A DNA stretch of 64,000 bases from Burkholderia sp. MS389 (GTDB lineage: Bacteria; Pseudomonadota; Gammaproteobacteria; Burkholderiales; Burkholderiaceae). Location: contig NZ_CP045994.1 of NCBI RefSeq assembly GCF_016899425.1, forward strand, positions 3,038,001 through 3,102,000, given 5' to 3'. Positions 42,016 through 52,809 of this stretch are shown one piece after another. A program made the translations under genes and the position numbers. The notes below the pieces were generated by a model. The model was not told the DNA's origin. It saw only the letters and a program-made list of their open reading frames with translations, and did not search any database. Within the stretch, counting starts at the first letter, position 1, and each line of letters starts with the position of its first letter.

Positions 42016-42843
42016 TCATCCGGCCTTGCGCACCGCCGCCAGCGCCTGCGCGACACCGACGTATTCGGCCACGCTCACGTCCTCCGCACGGCGCGCGAGA
42101 TCGAAGCCGAGCGCATCGAAATCGATCGTCTCGCGGTAGTCGCCCAGCGTGTTACGCAGCATCTTGCGGCGCTGCGAGAACGCGGCGGTGACGATTTCGC
42201 CGAGCAGCGCCGGATCGACGTCCGGCAGTTCGTGCGGCTCGTACGGAATCATCCGGACGATCGCCGAATCGACCTTCGGCGGCGGCTGGAACGATTCCGG
42301 CGGCACGTCGAGCATCTTTTCCATCACGTAGCGGTACTGCAGCATCACCGACAGCCGCGAAAACGCCTTCGTGCCCGGCTCCGCGACCATCCGCTCGACG
42401 ACCTCGTTCTGCAGCATGAAATGCTGGTCGATCACCGCATCGGCGAACGTCATCAGGTGAAACAGCAGCGGGCTGGAGATGTTGTACGGCAGATTGCCGA
42501 CGATCCGCAGCGACGGCTTGTCGCCGGGCATCGCGAGCGAGCGGAAGTCGAACGCGAGCGCGTCGCCCGCGTGCAGCTCCAGCAGCGCGCCGAAGCGTTG
42601 CTGCAGGCGCCCGATCAGATCGCGGTCGAGCTCGACCGCGTGCAGCGGCGACTCCGGCGTCGCGAGCCGCTCGATCAGCGGCCCGGTCAGCGCGCCGAGC
42701 CCGGGGCCGATCTCGACCATCCGCTGGCCGCGTGCAGGGCCGATCGTCGCGACGATCGAGTCGATCACGCCGTGATCGACGAGGAAGTTCTGCCCGAAGC
42801 GCTTGCGCGCGAAATGGCCTTGGTGCTGTCTGCTGTTCGACAT
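42016..42843 (-). CDS. rsmA: 16S rRNA (adenine1518-N6/adenine1519-N6)-dimethyltransferase
   Basis: A 275-residue SAM-dependent methyltransferase (KsgA) that dimethylates two adjacent adenines near the 3' end of 16S rRNA during 30S assembly. Motifs are [16 protein letters not shown], the SAM loop [15 protein letters not shown] and the catalytic NLPY ([18 protein letters not shown]). Length fits. It is the last gene of the minus-strand operon lptD-surA-pdxA-rsmA, the same order as in E. coli. Confidence 0.97.
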   Translation of the reverse strand: MSNSRQHQGHFARKRFGQNFLVDHGVIDSIVATIGPARGQRMVEIGPGLGALTGPLIERLATPESPLHAVELDRDLIGRLQQRFGALLELHAGDALAFDFRSLAMPGDKPSLRIVGNLPYNISSPLLFHLMTFADAVIDQHFMLQNEVVERMVAEPGTKAFSRLSVMLQYRYVMEKMLDVPPESFQPPPKVDSAIVRMIPYEPHELPDVDPALLGEIVTAAFSQRRKMLRNTLGDYRETIDFDALGFDLARRAEDVSVAEYVGVAQALAAVRKAG

Positions 42844-42890
42844 CGACTGAGTAAAACGAAAAATACGACGAATGGGGTAAACCGGCAGCG

Positions 42891-43880
42891 TCAGGCTGCG
42901 CGGCGATGGCGCGCCATCGTGACGGCCGTATCGAGCGCGGCGATCATGCTGCCCGGATCCGCGCGGCCCGTGCCGGCCAGATCGAGCGCGGTGCCGTGAT
43001 CGACCGACGTGCGGATGATCGGCAGCCCGAGCGTCACGTTGATGCCCTCGCCGAACGTCGCGTACTTCAGCACGGGCAGACCCTGGTCATGGAACATCGC
43101 GAGCACGCAATCGGCATCGGCCAGATGGCGCGGCTGGAACAGCGTGTCGGCCGGATACGGGCCGCGTGCGTCGATGTGTTGCGCGTTCGCGCGGGCCAGC
43201 GCCGGCGAGATCACGTCGATCTCCTCGCGGCCGAGATAACCGTTCTCGCCCGCGTGCGGGTTCAGGCCCGTCACGAGAATGCGCGGCGCGGCGAGACCGA
43301 AATCGCGCCGCAGGTCGCGATCGATGATCGCGAGCGTCTCGACGAGCCCGTCGATCGTCAGCGCGGCCGATACGTCCTTCAGCGGCAGGTGCGTGGTCGC
43401 GAGCGCGACGCGCAGCGGCCGGTGGCCGGTGCCGGCCAGCATCATCACGACGCGCGGCGTGTGCGTGCGTTCGGCCAGGTATTCGGTATGGCCGGTGAAC
43501 CGCACGCCCGCGTCGTTGATCGTGCTCTTCTGCAGCGGCGCGGTAACGATCGCGTCGTACCGGCCGGCCAGCGCACCGTCGATCGCCGCGTCGAGCAGCC
43601 CGAGCACGTAGCGGCCGTTCGCCGCGTCCAGCTTGCCCGCCTGCGCGGGCGCCGCCAGTGCGTGATGCGCGACCGACACCTGCGCGCCGCCGGCCAGTGT
43701 GGCCGCGTCGACGCCGACCGCGGCCGCACGCGCGTCGAGCAGTGCGGCATCGCCGAGCACGGTGAAATGCGCATCGGGCCAGCGCTGCGCGGCGTCACGC
43801 AGCGCCTGCACGGTCAGCTCCGGGCCGACCCCCGCGGGTTCGCCGGTCGTGATCGCGATCTGCAGCGCGGGCGTGGTCAT
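42891..43880 (-). CDS. pdxA: 4-hydroxythreonine-4-phosphate dehydrogenase
   Basis: A 329-residue metal-dependent NAD enzyme in pyridoxal 5'-phosphate synthesis that oxidises 4-phosphohydroxy-L-threonine. Visible signatures are [35 protein letters not shown] with a metal-binding His, [19 protein letters not shown] and the last His block [45 protein letters not shown]. It lies 12 bases after surA and 48 bases before rsmA. Confidence 0.96.
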   Translation of the reverse strand: MTTPALQIAITTGEPAGVGPELTVQALRDAAQRWPDAHFTVLGDAALLDARAAAVGVDAATLAGGAQVSVAHHALAAPAQAGKLDAANGRYVLGLLDAAIDGALAGRYDAIVTAPLQKSTINDAGVRFTGHTEYLAERTHTPRVVMMLAGTGHRPLRVALATTHLPLKDVSAALTIDGLVETLAIIDRDLRRDFGLAAPRILVTGLNPHAGENGYLGREEIDVISPALARANAQHIDARGPYPADTLFQPRHLADADCVLAMFHDQGLPVLKYATFGEGINVTLGLPIIRTSVDHGTALDLAGTGRADPGSMIAALDTAVTMARHRRAA

Positions 43881-43891
43881 CCGAGGCTCGC

Positions 43892-45250
43892 TCAGTTCGC
43901 CGGGCCGACGCCGCCGATCTTGTACTGCACGTACGACGAATCGCGCAACTCGCGCAGCCAGTCGGCATACGCCTGCTCGGCCTTGCGCTGGCCGATCGCC
44001 TGACGGGCGATGTCCATCTGCTGCTGCACCGACCCTTCCGCCTCGCGGCGGTTCAGCACCTGGATCAGGTGATAGCCGTATTCGGTACGGATCGGCTGGC
44101 TGATCTGGCCGTCCTGCAGGTTGTTCATCGCGCGCTCGAATTCCGGCACGGTCTCGCCCGGGCTGATCCAGCCGAGATCGCCGCCCTGCGACGCGGAACC
44201 GTCCTGCGAGTAGGTGCGCGCGAATTTCGCGAAATCGCCGCCGGCCTCGACCTGCTTGCGGATGTCGGCCAGTTGCTGGCGCGCCTGGCCTTCCGACTTG
44301 CCTTCGCCGACGCGCAGCAGGATGTGGCGCACGTGCGTCTGGACGATCTTCGGCGCCGCGGCGCTCGCGCCCTGGCTTTGGCGGCGATCGACGAGGCGCA
44401 CGATTTCGAAGCCGTCCGGCACGCGGATCAGCGTCGGGTTGACCTCGCCCGGGCGCAGCTTCGACGCGGCGTCGACGACGTCGGGCGGCAGCGCGCTCGG
44501 CGCCTTGAAGCCGAGATCGCCGCCCTTCTTCGCGTCGTTCGCTTCGGAGTTGTTCTTCGCGAGGCGCTCGAAATCGGCGCCCGACTTCGCCTGCTGCAGC
44601 AGCGCTTCGGCCTTCTTCTGCGCGGCTTCGATGTCAGCCTGCGGCGCGTTGGTGGGCGCCTTGATGAAGATGTGCTGGAAGCGCAGGTCCTGCTGCTGCG
44701 ATGCGTTCGGCCCGCGCTGGCTCGCGATGTAGTTCGCGACCTCGGCGTCCGACACCGTGATCTTGCCGTCGACCTCGCGCTCGCGCAGCTTCGACAGCAT
44801 CAGTTCGGTGCGCGCGTCGCTCGTGAAGATGCTCCAGGGCACGCCCTGCGCCTCGAGGCGCGCGCGGTACTGGTCGAGCGTCATCCCGTTCGCCTGCGCG
44901 AGACGCTGCAGCGTGGCCTGCACGGTCGCGTCGTCGATGCGGATCCCGTCGTCCTTGGCCTTCTGCACCTGGATACGTTCGAGCACCATCTGGTTCAGCA
45001 CCTGCGCGCGCAGCTGGTCGGCCGGCGGCACCGGCGCGTTCTGCTGCTGCAGGCGGCGTGCGATCAGGCCGGCGCGCTGGTCGAGTTCGCGGCCCGTGAT
45101 CACGTCGTTGTTGACCACGGCGACGACTTCGTCGGCGAGCTGCGCACCTTGCGAACCGAGTGCCTGCGCCGCGGCCGGCGCGGCGGCGAGCAGCGCGGCG
45201 GACGCGGCGAGGCTGGACACGACTGCCGCGAAACGAAGGGTTTTCTTCAT
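43892..45250 (-). CDS. surA: Periplasmic chaperone/peptidylprolyl isomerase SurA
   Basis: A 452-residue periplasmic chaperone for outer membrane proteins. A signal peptide ([30 protein letters not shown]) is followed by the SurA N domain ([30 protein letters not shown]) and two parvulin domains (about residues 185-285, [14 protein letters not shown], and 295-400, [31 protein letters not shown]...[45 protein letters not shown]). An in-frame GTG at 45256 with closer ribosome-binding spacing is a possible alternative start. It follows lptD, one of its clients. Confidence 0.96.
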   Translation of the reverse strand: MKKTLRFAAVVSSLAASAALLAAAPAAAQALGSQGAQLADEVVAVVNNDVITGRELDQRAGLIARRLQQQNAPVPPADQLRAQVLNQMVLERIQVQKAKDDGIRIDDATVQATLQRLAQANGMTLDQYRARLEAQGVPWSIFTSDARTELMLSKLREREVDGKITVSDAEVANYIASQRGPNASQQQDLRFQHIFIKAPTNAPQADIEAAQKKAEALLQQAKSGADFERLAKNNSEANDAKKGGDLGFKAPSALPPDVVDAASKLRPGEVNPTLIRVPDGFEIVRLVDRRQSQGASAAAPKIVQTHVRHILLRVGEGKSEGQARQQLADIRKQVEAGGDFAKFARTYSQDGSASQGGDLGWISPGETVPEFERAMNNLQDGQISQPIRTEYGYHLIQVLNRREAEGSVQQQMDIARQAIGQRKAEQAYADWLRELRDSSYVQYKIGGVGPAN

Positions 45251-45301
45251 TGCCACTGAAACTCCATTGAAATCGTGCTGACCGGTGCAGACATGCCGGC
45301 G

Positions 45302-47662
45302 TTACTCGTAGTTGCTGAAGCGGGACATCGGCGGCGGCGGCGGCGGCAACGGCGTGTAGCCCGGCACCCCGGCGCGGAATGCGGACACGAGGCCGTTGTC
45401 GATGGTCGACAAGCCCTTGAGCGTCAGCTGCATCATGAAGCGCGTCGACGAGTTCTGCTGTCCCGACGAATTGATGCCGTTCGCGGCCCGCTGCACCCCG
45501 ACCCCGAGCGCCCAGCAATCCGCGTCGTATTGTAAGCCGACCAGACCGTCGACCACGCGATCTCCGGCGAAGTCGTAGTTGAACCGGCCGATCGCATACA
45601 GGCGGCGCGTGAGCGGCCACTGCGCGGACACCAGGAACTGGTTGATCGGCTGGTTGTCGAGCGTGGTATTCGTGCGCGTATAGCGGTAGCCGACGTTGAT
45701 CACGCGGCGCTCGCCCGGGCTGTAGCCGAAACCGATACTCGACTTCACGAGCTGGTTGTTGTTCTGGTTGTACTGGAACGCCGTTTCCGACATGAAGCCC
45801 GAGCCGAGCTTCAGCGCGGCGCCGACGATCAGGTCCGAGTGGCGCGCCAGCACGGCGCTCTGCCCCGGGTTCAGCGTGACGCGCTGATCGGCGAAGTAGT
45901 ACTGCTGCGCGATCACGAACCGCGCGCGCTCGTCGCCGGTGCGCGGATCGATGAAGCGCGACGTCAGGCCGGCCGTGATCCGGTTCGCATCGGCGATCCG
46001 GTCGTTACCGACGAACGTGTTCGGCTGGTAGATCTCCGCGAGGCCGAAGTCCGATTCCGCGGTGTCGAACAGCGGCGCGTTCGACTGATCGCGATACGGC
46101 GTGTACACGTAGTACAGGCGCGGCTCCAGGGTCTGGATGAAGTCCTGGCCGAACAGGCGCACCGAACGGTCGAAGATCAGGCCCGAATCGAAGCTCACGG
46201 TCGGGATCGACTCGGTGAAGCGCTTCGGGCTGTTCGGCGTGGCGGACGACAGGTAGTTCAGGTCGTACGACGCCAGGTGGTACTGGACCTTCGGCACCGC
46301 GAAGTAGCCGGGACCGTATACGCCATACGAAATGTACGGGTTGAAGACGACCCGGTCGCCCTGGGTCGCATCGGCGGTCGTGATGCGGAACCGCGAATAG
46401 TCGGCTTCCGCGCCGAAGTCGAACCCGCCGACGTTGTACTTCGTGTACTTCACGTTCAACTGCGGCTCGCGGCTGTACGGCGCGATCGACGGCGGCAGCG
46501 TCTGCCAGTGCTGGTAGCGCGCGAGCACCGACCACGGGCCGTTGTTGTACGTGAGGCCGGCTTCCTGCTGGTACAGCGTCTGCGTGCCGTTGATGAACTG
46601 GTTCGCCGACCCGAGGTCTTCGGGATACGTGTTGTCCGAAACCTTGTTGAAGTAGACGTAGCCGCCGAAGCCGCCGCCGAAGTTCTGCTGGTGCTGCCAG
46701 TAGATCGCGTAGCGGTTGCGATGCGCGAGCCGGTCGTCCGGCAGGTAATTGGCGGTAAACGTGCCCGAATACGACGGCGACAGATAGCGGAACGTCGCTT
46801 CGGTCATCACGCCGCGCCGCGAGATGATGCGCGGCGTGAGCGTCAGGTCGCGGTTCGGCGCGATGTTGAAGTAGTACGGCAGCGACAGCTCGAAGCCGTT
46901 GTTCGAGTTCACCGAGAACGTCGGCGGCAGCAGGCCGCTGCGCCGCTCGCCCGACAGCGGGAACGTCATCCACGGGCTCGCGAAGATCGGCACGCCCTGG
47001 AAGAACAGCACGCCGTTGCGCGCGGTGCCCTCGTCGGCGCCCGTATCGAAGTCGAAGCGGCTGCCCTTGATGTACCACGCGGGGTTCGTCGAGCACTGGC
47101 ACGCGGTGTACGTACCGTTGACGAACACCGAGCGCTCGTTGTCGACCATGTCGACGCGCTCCGCGCTGCCCGACCCGCCCGTCACGTTGAAGTGATACTT
47201 CGGCGCGGTCATGAAGCCCTGGTTCGCCTCGATCTTCAGGTGCGCCTCGGGGCCGGCGAACGACGTGCCGCCATTGACCACCTTGACCTGGCCGTACGCA
47301 TCGGCCATGTCGGTATCCTGATCGTAGTGGATCGCGTCGGCCTTCACGACGGCGTCGCCGCGCCGCAGCTCGGCCGAACCCTTCGCGGCGAGGTCCTGCT
47401 CGGCGGTGCCGCTCGTATGGTCGGCAATGACGAAGGCGGCCGGCTTCGCGCCGTCCTTCAGCGGATGATCCTCGAGCTGGGGCGCGAGACGCAGATCCCA
47501 CGGCGAGTCGAGCGGCTGCGGCTGCGCAGCCGCGCCCGACAGCTGCGCGTACGACACGGCCGGCACGAGGCCGGGCACGGCCAGGAGCGCGAGCGCGAGC
47601 CGCCGTTTGCGCGGCGCCCCGTCACCGGGGAAAACATTCGGGAATAGCGGTTTGGGCGGCAT
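45302..47662 (-). CDS. lptD: LPS-assembly outer membrane protein LptD
   Basis: A 786-residue outer-membrane protein that inserts lipopolysaccharide into the outer leaflet with LptE. A signal peptide (about residues 18-40, ending VSYAQ) precedes the LptA-like OstA domain ([61 protein letters not shown]), then a large beta barrel ([51 protein letters not shown]). I see only three cysteines, a CxC pair after the OstA domain and one near the C terminus, unlike the four of E. coli. A proline run and SRFSNYE end the protein. It leads the operon and is divergent from amgK. Confidence 0.95.
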   Translation of the reverse strand: MPPKPLFPNVFPGDGAPRKRRLALALLAVPGLVPAVSYAQLSGAAAQPQPLDSPWDLRLAPQLEDHPLKDGAKPAAFVIADHTSGTAEQDLAAKGSAELRRGDAVVKADAIHYDQDTDMADAYGQVKVVNGGTSFAGPEAHLKIEANQGFMTAPKYHFNVTGGSGSAERVDMVDNERSVFVNGTYTACQCSTNPAWYIKGSRFDFDTGADEGTARNGVLFFQGVPIFASPWMTFPLSGERRSGLLPPTFSVNSNNGFELSLPYYFNIAPNRDLTLTPRIISRRGVMTEATFRYLSPSYSGTFTANYLPDDRLAHRNRYAIYWQHQQNFGGGFGGYVYFNKVSDNTYPEDLGSANQFINGTQTLYQQEAGLTYNNGPWSVLARYQHWQTLPPSIAPYSREPQLNVKYTKYNVGGFDFGAEADYSRFRITTADATQGDRVVFNPYISYGVYGPGYFAVPKVQYHLASYDLNYLSSATPNSPKRFTESIPTVSFDSGLIFDRSVRLFGQDFIQTLEPRLYYVYTPYRDQSNAPLFDTAESDFGLAEIYQPNTFVGNDRIADANRITAGLTSRFIDPRTGDERARFVIAQQYYFADQRVTLNPGQSAVLARHSDLIVGAALKLGSGFMSETAFQYNQNNNQLVKSSIGFGYSPGERRVINVGYRYTRTNTTLDNQPINQFLVSAQWPLTRRLYAIGRFNYDFAGDRVVDGLVGLQYDADCWALGVGVQRAANGINSSGQQNSSTRFMMQLTLKGLSTIDNGLVSAFRAGVPGYTPLPPPPPPMSRFSNYE

Positions 47663-47847
47663 CTATCGTTTGGCGAATCGCCCCTTGTCAACCGCGCCTG
47701 CACGGCACCTTCACGCGCGGCGGGCCGCGCCGTCGAGCCGCGACTGCGGCTCTTCGCAAACCGGGGAGGCGATCGGGCGGACGGCGCGACAGGCCGCGGG
47801 CCTGCACGGCGGAAGCTGACGCGGGGCGCGTCAAAAAAGTCGTGGGG

Positions 47848-47854
47848 TATTATA
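47848..47854 (+). promoter_or_regulatory. -10-like TATTATA, probable amgK promoter
   Basis: GGGGTATTATATGG stands out in GC-rich DNA 32 bases before amgK, in the amgK direction. No good -35 is visible. Confidence 0.35.
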
Positions 47855-47885
47855 TGGCAAGACGTTCCCCCCTCCGCCGAGTTTC

Positions 47886-48935
47886 ATGACGCCCCCATCC
47901 GCCGCATCCCAGCCCGACGCCCGCCTCGACGCGCTCACCGCGTGGCTGCACCCGCTCGCCGAGCGCTACGCGCTCGATCTGTCGACCCTCGCGCCCGCGT
48001 CGTCGGACGCCAGTTTCCGCCGCTATTTCCGCGTCGCGTCGGCCACGCGCCCCGGCGGCACGCTGATCGCGGTCGACGCGCCGCCGCCCGAGAAGTGCCG
48101 CGAGTTCGTCCAGGTCGCGCGGCTGCTCGCCGGGGCCGGCGATCACGTGCCGGACGTGCTGGCCCACGATTTCGACGCGGGCTTCATGCTCGTGACCGAT
48201 CTCGGCCGCACGTCGTACATCTCGGTGCTCGATCCGGCCGATCCGGGCGCGGCCCGTCCGCTGATGCGTGACGCGCTCGACGCGCTGATCCGCTTCCAGC
48301 TCGCGTCGACACCCGACGTGCTGCCGCCGTTCGACGAAGCGTTCCTGCGCCGCGAAATGGAGCTGCTGCCCGAATGGTTCGTCGGCCGCCACCTCGGCAA
48401 GCCGGTCACCGACGCGATGCGCGGCACGCTCGACCGCACGTTCGCGCTGCTGGTCGCGAGCGCGCACGCGCAGCCGCAAGGCTTCATGCTGCGCGACTTC
48501 ATGCCGCGCAACCTGATGGTCTGCGAGCCGAACCCGGGCGTGCTCGACTTCCAGGACGCCGTCTACGGGCCGCTGACGTACGACGTCGTGTCGCTGCTGC
48601 GCGACGCGTTCATCAGCTGGGACGAGGAGTTCGAGCTCGACTGCTTCGCGTACTACTGGGAAAAGGCGAAGAAGGCCGGCCTGCCGGTCGACGCGGATTT
48701 CGGCGAGTTCTACCGCCAGCTCGAATGGATGGGGCTGCAGCGCCACATCAAGATCCTCGGCCTGTTCGCGCGCATCAACTACCGCGACGGCAAGCCGCAC
48801 TACCTGAACGACCTGCCGCGCTTCCTCGCGTATGCACGCAAGGTCGCGCTGCGCTATCGCCCGCTCGTGCCGTTCGCGAAGCTGCTCGACGAGCTCGAGG
48901 GCAACGCGCCGGCCGACGTCGGCTACACGTTCTGA
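47886..48935 (+). CDS. amgK: Cell-wall sugar kinase AmgK
   Basis: A 349-residue kinase of the aminoglycoside-phosphotransferase fold that phosphorylates N-acetylmuramic acid and N-acetylglucosamine at the anomeric position during murein recycling. The catalytic loop is MLRDFMPRNLM (Asp204, Asn209), with Leu202 where the kinase HRD His often occurs, and the metal Asp is in GVLDFQDAVYGPLTYDVVSLLRD. It is followed 22 bases later by murU, the next step. The placement beside lptD matches Pseudomonas putida, where AmgK-MurU bypass confers intrinsic fosfomycin tolerance. Confidence 0.9.
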   Translation: MTPPSAASQPDARLDALTAWLHPLAERYALDLSTLAPASSDASFRRYFRVASATRPGGTLIAVDAPPPEKCREFVQVARLLAGAGDHVPDVLAHDFDAGFMLVTDLGRTSYISVLDPADPGAARPLMRDALDALIRFQLASTPDVLPPFDEAFLRREMELLPEWFVGRHLGKPVTDAMRGTLDRTFALLVASAHAQPQGFMLRDFMPRNLMVCEPNPGVLDFQDAVYGPLTYDVVSLLRDAFISWDEEFELDCFAYYWEKAKKAGLPVDADFGEFYRQLEWMGLQRHIKILGLFARINYRDGKPHYLNDLPRFLAYARKVALRYRPLVPFAKLLDELEGNAPADVGYTF

Positions 48936-48957
48936 CCGTCCCCACACCCAGTCGAAC

Positions 48958-49680
48958 ATGAGCACTACCCTCACCACGGCGATGATCTTCGCCGCCGGAC
49001 GCGGCGAACGGATGCGTCCGCTGACCGACGCCCGCCCGAAGCCGCTGCTCGAAGCCGGCGGCAAGCCGCTGATCGTGTGGCAGATCGAGGCGCTCGCGCG
49101 GGCGGGCATCGACACGATCGTGATCAACCACGCGTGGCTCGGCGAGCAGATCGAGGCCGCGCTCGGCGACGGTTCGCGCTGGGGCGTGCGGCTCGCGTAT
49201 TCGGCCGAGGGCGACGCACTCGAAACCGCCGGCGGCATCGCGCAGGCGCTGCCGCTGCTGGAACGCGACGGGCAGCCGACGGTGTTCGCGGCGGTCAGCG
49301 GCGACGTATACTGCGCGTTCGACTACCGGACGCTCGCGCCGCGCGCCGCCCGGATGGCCGCGCTCGACACGCCGGCGATGCACCTCGTGATGGTGCCGAA
49401 CCCGCCGTTCCATCCGGCCGGCGACTTCGCGCTCGGCGACGACGGCCGTCTCGCGCTCGACGGCGCCGCGCGCTTCACGTTCGGCAACATCGGCCTGTAC
49501 GACACGCGGATGTTCCGCGACCTCGCACCCGGCACGCGGCGCGCGCTGACGCCGTACTATCGCGCGACGATCGAAGCCGGCCGCGCGACCGGCGAACTGT
49601 ACGAAGGGATCTGGGAGAACGTCGGTACGCCCGCGCAGCTCGGCGAACTCGACGCACGGCTGCGCGCCGCCGCGGGCTGA
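48958..49680 (+). CDS. murU: N-acetylmuramate alpha-1-phosphate uridylyltransferase MurU
   Basis: A 240-residue nucleotidyltransferase that makes UDP-N-acetylmuramic acid from the AmgK product and UTP. The N-terminal signature is MIFAAGRGERMRPLTDARPKPLLEAGGKPLIVWQIEALARAGIDTIVINHAWLGEQI, with the UTP-binding GRGERMRPLT. ATG 48958 removes upstream out-of-family sequence and begins right at that fold. The pair amgK-murU forms a recycling shortcut that avoids de novo MurA, so fosfomycin does not fully block it. No third gene belongs to it here. Confidence 0.92.
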   Translation: MSTTLTTAMIFAAGRGERMRPLTDARPKPLLEAGGKPLIVWQIEALARAGIDTIVINHAWLGEQIEAALGDGSRWGVRLAYSAEGDALETAGGIAQALPLLERDGQPTVFAAVSGDVYCAFDYRTLAPRAARMAALDTPAMHLVMVPNPPFHPAGDFALGDDGRLALDGAARFTFGNIGLYDTRMFRDLAPGTRRALTPYYRATIEAGRATGELYEGIWENVGTPAQLGELDARLRAAAG

Positions 49681-49716
49681 TCGGACGACGGGCGGCGACG
49701 CCCCCGTCGCGCCCCG

Positions 49717-51588
49717 TTACGCGGCCTCGGCCTCTTCCCCGCCCGCCGCCGCGCGCTGCTGCTGCAGCGCCCACATCTGCGCATACAGCCCGTCCGCGCG
49801 CACGAGTTCGTCGTGCGTGCCGCGCTCGACGATCCGCCCGTGGTCCATCACGAGGATCTGCTGCGCGTGCACGACCGTCGACAGACGGTGCGCGATCACG
49901 AGCGTCGTGCGATGCCGCGCGATCTGATCGAGCTCGCGCTGGATCGCGCGTTCCGAGCGGGAATCGAGCGCCGACGTCGCTTCGTCGAACAGCAGCACCG
50001 GCGGGTCCTTCAACAGCGTGCGCGCGATCGCGACGCGCTGCTTCTCGCCGCCCGACAGCTTCAGCCCGCGCTCGCCGACCGGCGTGTCATAGCCCTTCGG
50101 CAACCCTTCGATGAAATCGTGGATGTGCGCGGCGCGCGCGGCCGCGACCACCTCGTCGCGCGTCGCCGTCGGCCGACCGTACGCGATGTTGTAGTAGATC
50201 GAGTCGTTGAACAGTACGGTGTCCTGCGGCACGATCCCGATCGACGCGCGCAGCGATTCCTGCGTGACGTCGCGAATGTCCTGCCCGTCGATCCGGATCG
50301 CGCCGCCCGCCTGCCGGTCGAGATCGTAGAAGCGGAACAGCAGCCGCGACAGCGTCGATTTCCCCGACCCGCTGTGGCCGACCACCGCGGTCGTCGTGCC
50401 GGCCTCGATCGTGAACGTCACGTCGTGCAGGATCTGCCGCGACGGCTCGTACGCGAAGTTCACGTGCTCGAAGCGCACCTGCGCGCCGGCCACCGCGAGC
50501 GGCGGCGCATCGGGCCGGTCGGCCACTTCCTTCGGCGCCGACAGCAACCCGAACATCCGGTCCATGTCGGTCAGGCTCTGCTTCAGCTCGCGATAGACGA
50601 CGCCGAGGAAATTCAGCGGAATGTACAGCTGCAGCATGAACGTGTTGATCAGCACGAGATCGCCAAGCGTCAGCTTGCCCGCGAGCACGCCCTGCGTCGC
50701 GCGCCACAGGATGAACACGAGCCCCGTGCCGATGATCGCCTGCTGGCCGAAGTTCAGCACCGACAGCGAGTTCTGCGAGCGGATCGCGGCCTTCCGGTAG
50801 CGCTTCAGGTTCTCGTCGTAGCGCTGCGCTTCCCACGCCTCGTTGCCGAAGTACTTCACCGTCTCGTAGTTGATCAGCGAATCGATCGCCCGCGAGTTCG
50901 CGCGCGAATCGAGCTCGTTCATCGTGCGGCGAAAATGCGTGCGCCAGTTGGTGACCTTCACGGTGAACACGATGTACGTGACCAGCGCCGCGAACGTCAC
51001 GTACGCGTAGTAGGCCTCGTACTTGACCACGAAGAAGCCGAGCACGAGCCCGACCTCGACGAGCGTCGGCAGGATGCTGTAAAGCGAATACGAAATCAGT
51101 TGCTGGATGCCGCGCGTGCCGCGCTCGATGTCGCGCGACATGCCGCCCGTCTGGCGCTCGAGATGAAACCGCAGCGACAGCCCGTGCAGATGCCGGAACA
51201 CCTGCAGCGCGAGCTGGCGCACCGCGCTCTCGGTGACCTTCGAGAACAGGATTTCGCGCAGTTCGGTGAACAGCGACGTCGACAGCCGCACGAGCGCATA
51301 CGCGACGACCAGCAGCCCGACGCCGCCCGCGAGCACGATGCCGGCCGACTGCTCGGCACGGCCGAGCACGGTGAGCTGCTGCACGGCGGACAGGTGATCG
51401 ACGATGCGCTTCATCACGACCGGCACGCCGAGGTTCGCGACCTTCGCCCCGATCAGGCAGCCGAGCGCGAGCGCGACGCGCCATTTGTAGGTGGTCAGGT
51501 ACGGCAGCAGCGACCGGATGGTCTGCCAGTCGTTGCGAGGCCCGGTCGAAGCCGGCGCGGGCTCGCCGGAAGCGGGAAATCGGCGCAT
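49717..51588 (-). CDS. Atm1/HMT1-type ABC exporter, fused membrane and ATPase domains
   Basis: A 623-residue half-transporter. Six membrane helices occupy about residues 30-320 (WRVALALGCLIGAKVANLGVPVVMKRIVDHL at the start). The ATPase domain carries Walker A VVGHSGSGKSTLSRLLFRFYD, the signature LKLSGGEKQRVAIARTLLKDP and Walker B VLLFDEATSALDSRSERAIQ. It belongs to the Atm1/HMT1 group that exports glutathione conjugates or sulfur species and supports Fe-S maturation or metal tolerance. ATG 51588 is chosen; the ribosome-binding site (AGGACC) is weak. It is divergent from the thioesterase gene. Confidence 0.92.
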   Translation of the reverse strand: MRRFPASGEPAPASTGPRNDWQTIRSLLPYLTTYKWRVALALGCLIGAKVANLGVPVVMKRIVDHLSAVQQLTVLGRAEQSAGIVLAGGVGLLVVAYALVRLSTSLFTELREILFSKVTESAVRQLALQVFRHLHGLSLRFHLERQTGGMSRDIERGTRGIQQLISYSLYSILPTLVEVGLVLGFFVVKYEAYYAYVTFAALVTYIVFTVKVTNWRTHFRRTMNELDSRANSRAIDSLINYETVKYFGNEAWEAQRYDENLKRYRKAAIRSQNSLSVLNFGQQAIIGTGLVFILWRATQGVLAGKLTLGDLVLINTFMLQLYIPLNFLGVVYRELKQSLTDMDRMFGLLSAPKEVADRPDAPPLAVAGAQVRFEHVNFAYEPSRQILHDVTFTIEAGTTTAVVGHSGSGKSTLSRLLFRFYDLDRQAGGAIRIDGQDIRDVTQESLRASIGIVPQDTVLFNDSIYYNIAYGRPTATRDEVVAAARAAHIHDFIEGLPKGYDTPVGERGLKLSGGEKQRVAIARTLLKDPPVLLFDEATSALDSRSERAIQRELDQIARHRTTLVIAHRLSTVVHAQQILVMDHGRIVERGTHDELVRADGLYAQMWALQQQRAAAGGEEAEAA

Positions 51589-51762
51589 GGGGAAAGGTCC
51601 TGCGGCAATGCGGGACGCGCGTATCGGCGGCCGGCTCGCGCGCTTTCTCGTACAATTTGCGAACGTTGTATTGTCGCAGAAGCCGCTTCGCGCCGCTGCC
51701 GGCGGCCTCGCCGGCCAGCCTGCGCGCGGCGGCTCGTTTATTACAGGATGAAAGCCCCCGCC

Positions 51763-52158
51763 ATGACCGATTCGACCCTCGAACTCCCGCAGAAGCAGCC
51801 CGCGCTGCGCGTCGTCCCGCAACCGCACGATGCGAACGTTCACGGCGACGTGTTCGGCGGCTGGATCATGTCGCAGGTCGACATCGCCGGCTCGATTCCC
51901 GCGAGCCAGCGCGCGAACGGCCGCGTCGCGACGGTCGCGGTCAATTCGTTCGTGTTCAAGCAGCCGGTATTCGTCGGCGATCTGCTGAGCTTCTACGCCA
52001 CCATCATGCGCACCGGCAACACGTCGATCACGGTCGACGTCGAGGTGTACGCGCAGCGCATGCGCCTGATGGGCGAAGTCGTGAAAGTCACCGAAGCGAC
52101 GCTCACCTACGTCGCGACCGGCCCTGACCGCAAGCCGCGGCAACTGCCGCCGCTCTGA
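51763..52158 (+). CDS. Acyl-CoA thioesterase, YciA-type hot-dog protein
   Basis: A 131-residue hot-dog fold thioesterase that hydrolyses acyl-CoA. The signature is PHDANVHGDVFGGWIMSQVDIAGSIPASQRANGRVATVAVNSFVFKQPVFVGDLLSFYATIMRTGNTSITVDVEVY. The N-D-A-N-x-H-G-D-x-F-GG pattern is that of YciA/cytosolic acyl-CoA hydrolases. ATG 51763 is used; the ATG at 51748 overlaps the AGGA ribosome-binding sequence. It is divergent from the ABC exporter. Confidence 0.92.
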   Translation: MTDSTLELPQKQPALRVVPQPHDANVHGDVFGGWIMSQVDIAGSIPASQRANGRVATVAVNSFVFKQPVFVGDLLSFYATIMRTGNTSITVDVEVYAQRMRLMGEVVKVTEATLTYVATGPDRKPRQLPPL

Positions 52159-52206
52159 CGGCGGGCAAGCGCCGCGGTGCGGCAGGCGGCCGTCAGTGCG
52201 TGGCCG

Positions 52207-52689
52207 TCAGTGCGTGGCCGTCAGCCCGAACTCCCGCATCGCGGGCACGAAATCGTGATTCAGCGTCGGTTTGCGCGACAGCTTGACCAGCACGTAGCGC
52301 TGGAACGGCGCGAGCCGCTGCCACTGCGCGAGCGCGGGTGCCGGCAGCCCGGCCAGCGCGCTCTGCTGTACCAGCGACTCCGGTACCGCGTCGACGGCGC
52401 GCCAGGCCGGCTGCTCGTCCGGCTGGAACCATGACGGCTCCAGATCGGCGTGCGTGCGCAGCATTTCGAACAGCGCGTGATCGAAGTTGGGCTCGATCGC
52501 GGTGTCGTCGTCGGCCGGAAAGCGCGCGAGCAGCTTGCGGTCCTCGAGCGGCAGCAGTTGCCACTGGTCGAGCGAAATCCGCAGGCCGAAGCGGTCGAGA
52601 TTGAAACGCACGATCATCGGGATGTACGCGAAGTTTTCCGACGAATCGTGTTCGAAGTTGAAGAGCAACGGAGCGTCGCTGAGTCCCAT
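52207..52689 (-). CDS. Nitrate reductase-associated protein
   Basis: A 160-residue protein that I place in the nitrate reductase-associated family (Nitr_red_assoc) from the pattern LLFNFEHDSSENFAYIPMIVRFNLDRFGLRISLDQWQLLPLEDRKLLARFPADDDTAI. It is soluble with no cofactor motif. The family is found near assimilatory nitrate reductase genes, where its role is unclear. Here it is divergent from fdhD, which matures molybdenum enzymes, but no nitrate reductase gene lies in the window. ATG 52689 is preceded by GTAACG-type spacing with a weak ribosome-binding site. Confidence 0.75.
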   Translation of the reverse strand: MGLSDAPLLFNFEHDSSENFAYIPMIVRFNLDRFGLRISLDQWQLLPLEDRKLLARFPADDDTAIEPNFDHALFEMLRTHADLEPSWFQPDEQPAWRAVDAVPESLVQQSALAGLPAPALAQWQRLAPFQRYVLVKLSRKPTLNHDFVPAMREFGLTATH

Positions 52690-52809
52690 GGTCGTTACCT
52701 GACGTGGCGGATGCCGGCGCGGCCGGCTTGCCTGGGGTATTTTAGAACCTCTGCGCGCGGCCGGCGGCACGATCGTCGCCGGCCGTGCTTCGAATCAACG
52801 GGAGTGCTC

